A stretch of 64,000 nt of DNA, taken from assembly GCA_013396525.1 (NCBI GenBank), contig VWYX01000281.1, positions 124,001 to 188,000 of the forward strand, given 5' to 3'. The notes under the pieces were generated by a model that saw nothing but the letters and a program-made list of their open reading frames with translations, searched no databases and had not been told where the DNA came from. The stretch's first letter is position 1, and every line of letters starts with the position of its first letter. This stretch comes from Chaetorhynchus papuensis. Its lineage: Eukaryota > Chordata > Aves > Passeriformes > Rhipiduridae. Positions 48,708-60,860 of this stretch are shown in pieces. The position numbers and the translations under genes are program-made.

Positions 48708-51270
48708 CTGGAATTCACAAATAACAAGGATTACCAGTGTGCCTCTGTGCTGGTACCATCCTCGTTGTCCTTGTTGTTCCTCATAAAATGACCAGTGGAA
48801 TGCCTCATGGCTGTCAGGTACATTAACAAATGCACACGACCCATCTCCGCCTGCTTGCAGCCTGACTTGTGGCATGTCGGGATTATTGGCTAATGAGTGG
48901 TTCCCATTGGTTTGTGACTTACATTACATAGAAGGGAGCTTCTGTTCTCAGTGGTGTAATGTGATAGAAATTGAGGTAGGGGTCAAAAATAAACATCATC
49001 CACCAATGTGACACCGAAAATCTTCTAATTGAAGTCACATGAAATAATTGACTTGTACAAAGTGATTCAATTACAAGCTGTATCAGCTTGTTTACAGCAC
49101 CATCCAGCCCAAGAGTGGTGGTTGCTAGATCTAACACTATTTCTGGCTCATTTGACTCTAAGGGAACAAACCCATGTCCCCTTAGAGGAAAGAAGAAATT
49201 GTCCAAGAAAGACACGCTGGTCTTCTACTTTGGTTACAAATATTTCAACACTGTAAATATTACAAATATTATAACTGTTGATGGGCACTCAACACTTCCA
49301 TTACACCAGAAACAGTAGGGCTCATTTCTTGTATTTGCTTGTGCTCTTGGCATTCTGTCAAGAACAACAAAACTAACCTGGTGCAGTGTGTAAAAGAAAC
49401 TTAAGAAAACCAGTCAGTCATTTAAATAAATCCCAGGTGAGCAAAGTATTGATGGCATGTGCTTCCCTCAGCGCATGGATCCAAAAGCGTCCACTCCTGC
49501 TTAGAGACAATCATGAACTTTGTGTGTTTTGCTGAAGGTAAAACCAAATTATTTTAGGAGGTGACAAGTCCAGATAAGGTCATTACTAATTCCTTCTGCC
49601 ACGAGACCTGCAATACTGGGTCAGGCCCAAGGCACATCCAACTAGAGTCCAGGAGATGTTTTCCTAGAGAATAAAAGGCCTGTGTAGAGCCAACCCAAAG
49701 GGTCTCGCTCAGGTAGGCAGCATCTAGCCCAGACGCCACAAAGATCCTTGAGTGCCACATTTACCATGAGGGTGGCAGCAGAGGGTTTAGAGCAAATCAA
49801 AGGGCTACCAGGGAGCAGTGGGACAGCTCAGTCAGAGGGTGGCAGAGGCTGGGGTGTACCCTGGAGGTTTTCCGGGGGCTGACAGTCTCCTCCTGCCCGC
49901 TCCGCAGGCTGTTGCTGTTGCCCTGCTCCCTCTGCTCCCGGCAGCCCTCACGCAGCCCGCTGCCCCTCACTGGGGAAGAAAGCACACCCCAGCCAAGGTG
50001 TCTGCCTCTGCAAGACAGTCAGCCTGAGTGGTTTGGCTTCTCCGTTCCCCAGAGCAACTAAGCTAGCTTAGGGGCCATTTAAATTACACAGCTTGATTGA
50101 TTTTGACAAGACAGCCTCTTTGCCTGGTCTCCTTTGAACCCAAGCATATCTGTAGACTTTGCAGCTGTCTGTAGCAGTGAGGTCTGAGGCTTCACTGTGT
50201 ACAACATGGGGAAGTATTTCCTCTGTCTGCTTGTTTCAGTCCCGACTGACACACTGGTTGGGTTTTCTGAGTCTTTGAGTTATGAGGATCACAACTGGCA
50301 TTTCACTGACACCTTTCAGGATGGCAGTGAGGTGCATGTGGCCCTTCCACCCCTCTCCTTCCTGCCTCCCTAGCGTGCCACTCGTTTCTTTTCCCGGCTG
50401 AAAACTCTTTCTGGATGTAATATCTCATTGTATGGAAGGTGTCTGACAACTTGGATCCTCCTTGCTGCCGTTTTCTGGGTCTCATAAGCCCTTCCTGGCA
50501 TGAGGCACACAGACTGCAGGAAGTCTAATGGCTGCTAATGCACCACAGACTTTACATACCAGCTTAATTTTCTGCTTTGTTTTGAACCCTTTTCCCCTAA
50601 TTTTATGCCATCCTGATGGCTTCTCTGACTGCTTCATAGCACTGAGTGTGTTGAACATGTCACCATTCATTATGGTTTTATTTATTTATTGCTGTTTAAA
50701 ACAGACAGAATGAATACATGTTTACATAGCATAAAATTATCAAAATGACAGACCTGAATATTAAAAACAATATTAAATCTGCTTATTTAGGTTTTGTTTA
50801 GAGAATGTTTCAGATTCTATCCTAAAATATGTGGAGTTAGGTTTTTTTGGCTTACTACCTTTACCTACAGTGATTGGATATGACAAAACCTGCCAAGAGA
50901 AAAATTCTGTTATCCCCTGAACCATAAATTTGCATGATAACAGTGAGTCATCTAGATATACACGAATCCTAAAATTTGACCAGGGCAACTAACATGAACA
51001 TGCTTTGGTTGTTCATGGCAGGTTGTGTTTACATATTGGGACTTTGGGAAAGAAAACAACTATGCCTGAGGATGCTGTCAGCACAATATACAAGCAGCTA
51101 TATCAGCCTATATAAGTAACATGCACATGTATGTGTTAACCAAGCAAAGTTCAAACTGAGGCCTTGGAGCCTGCAAAGCAGAAGTGGCTTAACCAGGGGG
51201 GTTCACAGGAGCCCTGTTAGTCCCTGCAGAAGAGCAAAGCTGCCTTGGGGATGTCAGAGTGCAGCATTAC
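48708..51270. other. ADPRHL1: ADPRHL1 intron 3
   Basis: Nothing recognised. Open frames near 49.8-50.0 kb lack splice support. Confidence 0.75.
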
Positions 51271-51396
51271 CTGTGGGATGGTTATGAGTCATTCGTCCAC
51301 ATTCAATGCTCACTTCAATAAGTGACTCCAGCCTTTCTGGTTTCCAGTACCGCATCCCTAAACACATGGCTTTTGTGGAAGCTCCAAATCCAGAAC
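51271..51396 (-). CDS. ADPRHL1: ADPRHL1 exon 3
   Basis: The 126-bp exon runs from acceptor TTTACTTTAG to donor CACAG|GTAATG. It encodes SGFGASTKAMCLGMRYWKPE and ends GRMTHNHPTG, phase 1 at both ends, with no insertion or deletion relative to the human exon. The SGFGAxTKAM and THNHP segments are typical of the ARH family and line the substrate cleft in active members. Confidence 0.95.
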
Positions 51397-54300
51397 CTAA
51401 AGTAAAAGGATAACACCAAGCATTTAAAAGGTGACTGATCTCACACAAATATGTTGATAAAATGTGAGACAAGCACACTTCATTAATTCAGTTCATGTGT
51501 GGGAAGGGAACTCCTCAGGGAATGGGAAATTAGCATGCAAAATGAGTTACAAGTTTTGAAAGTTTCTTGCGAGGGATTTTGCTCCTACATAGTCATTCTG
51601 GTTTTACAGGTATATTCCAATATAATCAAGTGCTATGAAGAGCACAGTGGGTTCAGAAAGCAGTGTGCCCTCTTCTTCACAGCACTTGTTTGATCCAAAC
51701 TCTCATCACATCTTCACTCACTCTTGGCTGACACTGCTGTTTTGCTTGCTCAAGGTGCCTGCACTAGGAACAGAACTGTGAGAAACAGATACATTTTCCC
51801 CACACCCTTATTTTATAGCTGTAAGCACACAATTAAAACACTTTATATAAGCCTCACAGTTCACCTCTCAATTTTAATGCACATTTCATCCTGGAGAGCC
51901 TCACCAGTTTCTGCTGTGTACAAAAATAATGTGTCCAAAAGAAAGTAAAGGCTACAGAGCCAAATCCTACAAAGTCAGGCAATGTCAGAACTGGAGTTTC
52001 CCATGCAACCTCAAATGAGTGCTTGTTGTGCTACAGCCTACACTTACTGGTCTTGGGAACATCCACCTCTGTGCAGCAGAGAATTTATTTATTGAATAGC
52101 TAATTCAGAATTTCTTTTAATCCTCAGCATTGAGTGCGTTGATCCCAGGTGTTCAACTTTTAAACACTTCATTGAATGGAGTTAAACTTATTAATGAGTT
52201 TCTCTGCAGTACTTATCACAGTAATATCAGGGTGCCAGAGAAGTTTTAATGAGCTTATCTTCACAAGGCACCAGTGAGGTGATTATCTCCTCTTTGCAGC
52301 TGGTGAGCCAATGCCCAAAAAAGCATTAACCCATTGCAGGCAACCACCCTGAGATGGGCAGGCTTTGATTTTTCAAAGTACTTGGCATTTTTCAGCGCTG
52401 TCTTTGCTCAATCACACTTCCCAGTGACATTGGGAATAGCTGAGAGCAATCAGCATTTCTCTACTTGGTTCCTGGAAGATAAGGGGCATATTTATGCTAC
52501 CTAATTTTAGCCTATGTGAACCTGCATTAGGAGCCCAATCTCCTTGTCTTTCATAGACAGGCAGCATGGAGAAAGGCTGTATGTCCATGAGTGTGTATGA
52601 TGGCATGGTAGGAGCAACTCAGGGGCCAGAGTGAATTGAAGCAGCAGATGCCAAGGAGCCAGGGTCACAGCTTTCAGTCACTTATCTGCAGAAGGGCTCT
52701 CAGCTGCTCCACTGGGCTTTGTCTGCTGTGGGAACAAAGTACCAGGGGCTCTTTTGGAACACCTCTTGCCATTTAGTCTCATCCCAAGTGGCTCCAGCTC
52801 CGATGTCCTAAGATTATGAGTGTGATACAAGTGGGGTAGTGAGGGTGTCAGGGAGATCTGCTTCAAGCCAAACTGAAGCCTGAGCCAAACTAACATAAGC
52901 CACCTACTGGCATTTCCAGGTGCAATATCTGAATTTCCCTCTTAGGAAAAGAGTTCTTCCTCTCCCTTGAGAGCACCTATCCAGGAGCAGATAAAACTGT
53001 CTGCTGATCCCACAGAAACCATAAGGAAGAGTCAGGAAGGAAATCCAGTCTTCCAGGGCACCACTCAACCGGGAGAAAGTATCTCCTCCTGCTTGTAAGA
53101 CCAAACTCTTCATTAAACCATCTGCTGCCATAGAGTAGCAGATGAGAGTCTTCACCATGCAAACCTGGTTTTTCCAAAGGACACAATCCATGCTGGTTAT
53201 CCAAGAGGGAAGGCTCTTGTACTACACAAAGCTGCTAATTAAATAACATCTCTCAGTGTATCCAAGTAGTGGAAGATGTACTACAGTAATCTGACTTCTG
53301 GTCTGGAGGAGCTTCTCTTTCCCACTTCATTGCATTCCTACAGTCTGGGAAGTTCCATTAAAACCTTCTGCAGAATTAGACAAGTAAACTTGGTAACAAA
53401 AAATTCCATCACATGGAGTAACATTAAACCCAGATAGGGCTTCAAGGAGTTGTTAACTCCCATGTCTCACGTCTACCATTTGAACCAAGGACATAAGGGA
53501 CAGCGGGACTAGTCTGAGCAATGGGTGACACATGTCACAACATAAGGACTGCCCTCCACGATCACCAAAGGTCAAGCCTAACTCATCATGTCTGACAATG
53601 AAGAGGATACCTAAGAAAGAGTAAAAGAGAAGTACAATGACACTATCCCTTTGCACTAACTAAGATGCTGACAGTTTGTCTCCCTGATCCAGAAGGCAGC
53701 TGGCTATTCATCATTCTGCTTAAAAACCCATGAAGGATTTCCCCTGGGTGAGTTTGCCCAGCTCTTTTTTGAACTAACATGAACTGTAGCATCTGCAAAT
53801 TGGCATTGGAAAATAGTTATGCAGCTTATGTAGGTGTGTGAAGAAGTCCTTATTTTTGCTTGCTTTGAGCTCATGACCTCTTAGTTTCATCTGAAGCCCC
53901 CAGTTGCTGTCCTGGAGGAGACAGTGAATTTTCGCTGTACCTATCCATGTTTCCCATTTTCCTTCATGCACTGCATTATTCTTTTTTTAGTATGTCATAC
54001 GTCAGTGTGATTTTCTTCACTCTACACCTGTAGAATAACAAAGATTAGGGTAATGGATGCTAAGCCCTGAAGAGGATATGCCTTTTGTGACTACAGATCA
54101 TTCTGCATGAAAACATAGAGCCCAGAACATTTATCTCCTGTGCATCTGCAGCTTAACCTTCTCTTCAATTTCCCCCTCAACTTTCTGCATTTTCCCTCAC
54201 ACTTTTCCCTCATGCTCCTCTGCCAATACCACCAGCAAAAGGGCATTGTTCTCAAGTGATTCTAGGAAGACCAGAAGTTGCTTCCACAGCTGCAAATAAA

Positions 54301-56437
54301 GACCTGCTTGGATGCTGCAGTCTCAGCCTGAAATACAAATGATACAGGTAGAGCCCAGCTATTAGACCCACCATTTCACTGGCCTTTCGCAGTGGCTCCA
54401 AAAGCAAATCTCTGGCTCAGGGGGTACCACCTTACTCAGATCTTGGTTCCAGTTCTATAGCATCAACGATTCTCTTCTAAACAATTTGAAGTTTTGGCAA
54501 TGGGTCAAAACATTTTTAGCATGTCTCAGAAACAGCAGACTCATCTGCATCAAAACTTTAAGCAAATACTGATAGACAAAGGAAGGCAAACACTTAATGG
54601 AGAGAATTTTAGCCTTGCGCTTATCAATGTTGTAAATTGTAAACAAGCTCTTAAAATGGAAGGTGTTAGACAATCTTGGGCAGGTTTTCTGAGGGACACA
54701 GGAATCTCACCAGCCTCTAACATAACCCAGGTATCTCTGCAATGAGTGCGGCAATGAGCATGACATGAGGTGGCAGAGACACACTGGGCAGTTTGACTTA
54801 GGGATTCAGTGTGCTGACTAAACCCTCAAGAATTTGGGCAGAGAAGCATCCATAAGCAATGCAAAAAATTACCTAAGATAAGTCCATGAAGGCTGGCATA
54901 TGAATTATTGCTGGAAGCAAGATAAGATAGAATGCCTGCAGCAAATCAGCCTTTTGGTTCCAGCCCATCCGAAATATAATCTGACTGCTAGGCATTCAAT
55001 CCCAGGCATTCAATGCCTGTGGCATGTTTTTGCCTGAAGAAGAATTTTGTGCAAATTCAATTAAAAGTTAATTAGGTCCATAGCAGTGTTGGGTCCCGTA
55101 GTAGACAGAACATCTCCATTCAGGTCATTGGTTCTTCTGCTCCCAGGGTGAAAGAAAGACTTCTTGAGATGTTCAGGATGCTTATTTGTCAGACCAGATG
55201 GAGAAGGTGGCTTTTAGCTGCCAGATCTCAAGGCAGGAATTAATTACAGATTCTTCTAGCCCAGAGTATCCCCCAAGCAGATAGTCCATCATGGAAAGCT
55301 GGGGAGGAGGAAGGCTGAAAGAAGAGAGGGAGCTCCAAGACTGCAGTGGACCAGGGAACATACTCAACTGCTTGTTGAACAATGTTAAGAGCTACCTAGG
55401 GCCAACAGCAGCTCCCACGATTATTTTCACCAAATTTTATCCACTGTCAGTCAGAAAACACGTGACAACTGCCAAAGGGGCACTTTCTCAGATCTGGCTG
55501 GCTGATAGCAGGGTGGGAAGAATACACCCTTTTTACTCCCAGCAGCTGTTGTGAGGAGTGGGGGACAAGTGATAGATGCTTTTTTTCATCAGAGAAAACT
55601 GGCTGCAGAGACCCAGAAATAGCCATGGCACCGTGCCACCGGGTCTTTGCCGTGGTGCTGCATTGATACGCAGCTCTGTTGAGCCAGCGTGTTCTGCAGT
55701 GGCTGAGGGTCACACCGACACAGCCAACCCTGGTGTGAGCTGACACCGATTTATGGCTGCCTGGGTCTCCCTCCTCTGATAACGGGGTGTCTCTACAGCC
55801 TTTCAAGATTAATTGCACTGTATGTGTATGTGCATGCTCATAGCTGCACGAGCGTTATTTAACTTGAAGTGGAAATTTTATTCATTGTAAACGTAAATGA
55901 TCATAAAGAGACGGAAAGAGAGGGTCAGGTGTAGGTAAACCAGGCTAGGAGTATTGGGGTAATCAACAAAACAATCATCGTTGTTAGCAGGGCATCCAAA
56001 TGGAGAAAGGTCTCTGCTTTCCCTCCAGTGAACGTGTTGGTGTCTAGAGCAATTTACAGGCTTGGCATTTTGTTTCAGATCTGGTGTCACTGAAAAGATC
56101 CAAGTCTACAAACATTTAAATGAAAAATGGCAGAAAATATTTCTTAAAATAACCATTAAACTCAAGGACAAAGATCTGGACCCCGAGGCACAGAGCCAAG
56201 GACAAAGTCTCTTTAAATAGATGTTAAAGAGGGAGGGGTTCGCTTACAAGAGGACACAGTGCCCTACAGAAGGAATTCTTGGCAGATCTCTTGTCATCCC
56301 CAGGCGAACATGGAAACGTTTCAGGGGTAGTGGCCTTTGATGTCAGGGGGAAAAAGGAAACACTTTCCATATAGCCACAAACACCGAGAGCATGCATTAT
56401 TCTGGCCAGGGCCTCTAAAAGGGAAGCAGTACCGTAC
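51397..56437. other. ADPRHL1: ADPRHL1 intron 2
   Basis: Nothing recognised apart from a small GGCATTCAAT duplication near 54990-55015. Confidence 0.75.
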
Positions 56438-56602
56438 CCTTTTCATTGAAGGGCGTGTGCCAAGCGAGAAGGTGGTTGTCTGGTTTTAACTCCCTGCAGC
56501 CTTCGATGGTGGCGGGGTCCGGCCGCCTGCCCGACAGCTTGTCAACAGCATCCACGTAGCGCTTCACCAGCTCCCGGTACAGGTCTTCTAAACACCAGTA
56601 AT
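56438..56602 (-). CDS. ADPRHL1: ADPRHL1 exon 2
   Basis: The 165-bp exon has acceptor TGAGCAG before 56602 and donor AAGG|GTACGG at 56437. It completes an Asp codon and then encodes 54 residues, starting YWCLEDLYRELVKRYVDAVD, including RRPDPATIEGC, and ending WHTPFNEK in phase 1. It is nearly collinear with the human protein. It belongs to the helical core of the ARH fold. Confidence 0.94.
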
Positions 56603-58608
56603 CTGCTCAGGGGAGGGAAGAGAAGGTTGTTGTGTGAAGGCAGGAGAGCAAAGAACCACAGAAAACATGCAAGCAAGCTCACTATGCGTTTGAGAAATAC
56701 TCCTTTTTCCTCTTCCAGTATACCAAGTCATATTTCTGGTGCCACTGTCAACATGTTTTTACACAGCATGACAGCGGGGTGGAGGGACAATGGTCTTGAC
56801 TCTCAATTCTCATCTTTCCCTCCATTTCTTCCCACGTTTAATTCCTTCACTGGAACGATGAAGCGTTCTGTTAATCCACAGTAGCTGCTGAGGGCCTGTA
56901 TTTAACCTCTGTGGTGTGAAGTCGTTACAGAGATGTTCAACTGTCTGGAGACAGCGTGGCTGCCATGGGGTCTGGGTAAAGCCAACTGTACCTGGCTCAG
57001 TCTCTGCCTTTACAGATGTGAATCCAATCTAAAAATGAAAGCAGCTTTTTTTTTTTTTTTAAATTACCACATTACAGAATTACTTTAAGAGCTATGTATG
57101 ACCAGATACAAGAGCAAATTAGCAACCTCGTTTTTTAAATCTGTATGTTATATAAATTTTGTCTAAAATTTGTAGGTCTTTCATGCAGGGATCCAAATAT
57201 AATATCATTAACACTGAGCTTTTATAAAAAATATTATAAAAATCAGTAAGAATAGTAAATCCCTACTGCCTGAAGGCAGTTTCCAGCACATAAATTTCTC
57301 TCTGTAATAGGTTCATTAAAAATATCTATTTATAGATTATTTTTACCAGGTCCTACAGTCTTGTCTAAGGAGGAACGTTCCCCCTGTTAAACATATACTG
57401 TTTCTTCAGTATTGCTGCTTCTCTTGGCTGGTGTTGTCTGTCATTGGTCTTGAAGAGTCCTGCTCTTGACTCTTGTCAAGGAAAACCTTCCACTGGCATC
57501 TGTTACAGCTGTGTAATCAGTGGAAACAGAGGCCAAAGGGATTTATCCACTTACATATTTTCTACATACTTAGAGAAACTCCATTTAATACTTGGTTAGT
57601 TGCTCAGGTTGAATGACACAACAGGAGAAGTTCTTCTAAAAATATCTTCATTTTGTCGGAGATGGTGAATTCTAGAAATCCACAGTTTAACTTAAGAGAA
57701 AGTTTGGAGTCCCAGAAGCCAGAGACATTCTGAAGTACCACTTATGGAGGCAGGCAAAAGAGAAGATGAAGGGTGGGACAAAGATTCATCTTCTTTCACA
57801 TAAAATAATACCCTACCAGTTATACTGGCCATCCCACGTATAATCCGAAAGAGACAAGACACTTTCAAGCTGCCAGTTCCTTCCAGATTTAGGAGTCAGG
57901 TGTCACAGTTTATCCAGATGGGAGCCAGAGCAGAGTTTACTGGCTGGCAGCTCCTGCAGAGCCAGAGTCCCTGTGGTCCAGCACCTCCAGGCTGTTCAAG
58001 CCCACCATGGTTCCCATGCCTGGAGCCAGATTGCTGTCTCAGCCATCAACAAGACAGGTTCTTTCTTTAGAAACGAACTCTTATTTTAAACCCATGTGTA
58101 AGTAAGAGAGGAAAAGGCTTTTGTCATTACAGAGGTAGTGTCCCTGGGTTTGATGATGCTGTCCTGGTTCCTCCCTTATAGGACAGATTCCTCCTGGAAG
58201 CAGATGTTTCATCTATCCTTCATTGTCATATCAACCTTTCAGTCAGGGCATGTGGTGGATTTGGGGGGCACCAGCTCAGTCTGCAGCGGTGCCCACAGCC
58301 CCGGTTGCCTGTGGCCATGCCCCTCCTGGGATGCTCTCCGTGCAGCCGCCGAAGCGCTGGCCAAAACCCCTCCCCAGGTGAGAACTGCATTTGTCTTTAA
58401 CACAAGCCTGCACCTCACGCTCGGCTGCTGCCTCAGCCTCAGGCTGGGCGCTCCCCCGAGGGCAGTGCCCCGACCATGACAACGGGACTGCGTGGCTTTA
58501 AGCCGCGGGTATGTTTGTCTCTGCCTGAAAGTATCCCGCAATTGCCCGCAGGTGAGCATTTGGGGAATGCTGTGGCCAGCAGGCAGCCAGCCAGGCAAAC
58601 AGGATGTG

Positions 58609-58635
58609 CAGGGAGCGGGGCAGGGAGCGGGGCAG
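58609..58635. repeat. 12-bp tandem duplication
   Basis: CAGGGAGCGGGG occurs twice in tandem, followed by CAG. Confidence 0.9.
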
Positions 58636-58672
58636 TGAGCAACAGAGATATTTTTATTGCTTATTTCTCCTC

Positions 58673-58796
58673 CTTTTGTTTTTATTTTTTTGGGGGTGTT
58701 TTTGGTTTTGTTTTTTTTGGTTTGTTTGTTTTTTGTTTTTTGGGTTGGTTGGTTGGTTGGTTGTTTTTTTTTGGTGGGGTTTTTTTTTTTTTTTGG
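58673..58796. repeat. T/G-rich simple-sequence block with (GGTT)n
   Basis: Long T runs broken by G, with a regular GGTT repeat at about 58743-58763. Located in intron 1. Confidence 0.93.
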
Positions 58797-60541
58797 CTTG
58801 TGATGTTCCAGTCACCCGATATATTCTTTAAAATCTGTTTCCACAGCAGCAAGGGCAGGTCCCCAGAGCTGGTGGTAGATGCCTTCAGCCTCACAGACGT
58901 TTCCCTTCCTCAGCTCCATTCTGTTGACGTGGGTGATTTGGCACCTAGGCTGGGCCATGGGCAAGCCATGGGGCTTTTGTGCATTCCCTGTGTCAGGAGG
59001 AGCCACTGCTGCGGGCAGGAGCAGCTCTTGTTTCGCTTGTGGGAAGCAGGGAGAAGGACTTGTTTTATCCCACTCACCAATGTTGCTGTGAAATGAAGAT
59101 TTCTTACTAAAATTCCCTACTCCATCTCGGTGTTTCCTCTCCAGCCCATGAAAGCACCTTTTTAAAATGCTTGTCTGATCAGGTCAGAGAAATAAGAGTG
59201 TAGGATAAACGCAGCCAATGGAAACGATAGCTTAAACTTTTTTCTTTACAGCAATTTACAGGCTGCTATATTTAAGAAAAGAATTCTTATTTTACTGTTG
59301 GTCTAACTGACTTGATTACCCAGAAGTTATGGTTTTAGAGGGTTCAATAAGCAAGAAACATATGATATGTATTTAATCATAGCCTATATTCAGAAATATG
59401 CTAGTCATCTTTTTTCTTGATAGGCTGACATCTTGCCCTTATCTTTAGTGTATTAGCTACCCCTTAAACCATTGGTTAGCTAATAGCCAAGTATGAAGTG
59501 TCCTACACACTCTTCAACTGATCTCTACATACTAAATTTAGACCAGATTGGAAGCAGACAGATAAAGGAGTGAAACACTAGCACAAGGGAAATCTCATTG
59601 ACATGAAGGCTACTTGGCTACATTGTGAGCTTCTGCTACTGGTAGTTATGCAGTGTTATGAGTTTCAAGAAAAATCAGGAATATTTTTACAGATATTAAA
59701 AAAAGTTGAATGTTTGTGAAGAGGCAAAATACTGTTGAGAGGTCACTGTCTTCTGGTGTGCTTTCTGTGATCTTGCCAGTCTCAGAAAGCTCTAGTTTGA
59801 TGGGTAAGGTGTTGATACAAACACTGTCTTATCTTAAACAGACTACTCCCACCTTAAGAAAAAACAAATGTTCACTCTCAAACCATTGTGATTTTAGAAG
59901 ATGTATCTTAATAACTTCTACAATCTGACAGATTTCATTATAAACACAGTATGTTTGGATACTTTTTGGATTAAAGACATGGAGCTCTCCTAATGAAACA
60001 AATAGGTTTTCTTCTGGCTTTGCAGATGCAACCCTTTGTCTGAGAGGCAGCAAAGAGGAGACAACACTAATGCTTTTAGCCTGAAAGAGGTACTAAGGTA
60101 ATTCTACTTCAGCCTGAAGTTCTGGACACAAACAGGTGAAAAATGCACTCAGAAGAGTTCTTATCTTTTCCAGAAGAATCTCTAGTGGCTATATTATTCC
60201 CTGATGTATTCCAGCATACAGATAATCTACTTGGCAATTATTTTTGTTACGCTGGACATGTGGTATTTTAGTCTTTAAGCTTTAACAAACCGTTTATCTC
60301 TAGGGAAAATACAGGAAGAGCCCCTCCACACTCCAGAAATCAAGACAACCCCCCCAGTCTGTGAGATGGTCACAGGATTGACATGGAACAGCCAAACTAA
60401 TGCACGTTATCATTTGTGTAAGCAGCATTTCTGACACGCTTTCCCATGACTTCCCCAGCAATCAGGCTTATTCTAAGAAATGCAGCAGCTCGACAGTTCT
60501 GCTCCTCCGCAGAGTGCGCTCGCCGTTCGCGCCGTACCTAC

Positions 60542-60755
60542 CTGTGATGACAGCCTCAGCTGTAGCCATGTGCATGAGCGTGTTGTCACTTACTGGCCAC
60601 TTGTCGGGAGAGAGCACCAGGTTCTCAAGCCCTCCAATTTCCTTCAGCTCCTGCTGGATTTTTGCACCTAAGGCATTGTTTTCTCGGGAGAAATTGCGAT
60701 AACCGAGAGCATCCCCTACCCCAGCCAGAACAAGCGCAGCCTTAAATTTATCCAT
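60542..60755 (-). CDS. ADPRHL1: ADPRHL1 exon 1, N-terminal part of the ARH fold
   Basis: The ATG at 60753-60755 has G at -3 and +4 and opens MDKFKAALVLAGVGDALGYR, which aligns with the start of human ADPRHL1. The upstream in-frame codons (back to a GTG at 60797) lack an ATG and are treated as 5' UTR. The exon gives 71 residues and ends in phase 1 at CACAG|GTAGGT. The metal-binding motif that reads SDDT in active ADP-ribosylhydrolases is SDNT here (WPVSDNTLMHMATAEA), so one of the paired aspartates is replaced by asparagine. The same change defines ARH2 in other vertebrates. Confidence 0.95.
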
Positions 60756-60860
60756 CCCCAAGACACTTTCCACTTTCCTTTTGCCCGAGGCAGCCACCGA
60801 ATCTTGATCTTCCTTTGTTCCTTTGCCTTCAACTCAGCTCCCCTGACACTTTATATCAGC
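60756..60860 (-). promoter_or_regulatory. ADPRHL1: ADPRHL1 proximal promoter and 5' UTR with TATA box
   Basis: On the minus strand, GATATAAAGTG places TATAAA at 60855-60850, about 95 bp before the ATG. Transcription would then start near 60822-60826 and give a 5' UTR of about 70 nt. There is no CpG island, unlike GRTP1. A TATA promoter without an island fits the known heart-restricted expression of this gene. Confidence 0.5.

Larger units (their letters stand above)
56603..60541. other. ADPRHL1: ADPRHL1 intron 1
   Basis: The intron contains a poly-T tract at 57046-57060, a moderately CpG-rich stretch at 58260-58640, and a T/G simple-sequence block at 58673-58796. The 206-codon open frame over 58476-59096 runs through that simple sequence and is not a gene. 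Confidence 0.75.
29923..60755 (-). other. ADPRHL1: ADPRHL1 gene span, eight coding exons
   Basis: All exons of ADP-ribosylhydrolase-like 1 (ARH2) were placed from translated matches and GT-AG boundaries, and every junction phase agrees. Exons 1-7 total 1065 bp and give 354 residues plus a stop, the same length as the human protein. Exon 8 adds 1549 residues when exon 7 is spliced at an internal donor. ADPRHL1 is known as a heart-enriched protein needed for cardiac chamber growth and actin organisation in Xenopus. It has the ADP-ribosylhydrolase fold without enzyme activity. GRTP1 follows on the same strand, as in other vertebrates. Confidence 0.93.

Noticed and set aside
58476..59096. A 206-codon plus-strand frame
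   Set aside because: Its centre is T/G simple sequence giving repeated Phe, Gly and Trp, and it sits in ADPRHL1 intron 1.
60756..60797. An N-terminal extension of ADPRHL1 (14 codons before MDKFKAA)
   Set aside because: It begins with GTG, not ATG. The next ATG has a good context and matches the start of the human protein.
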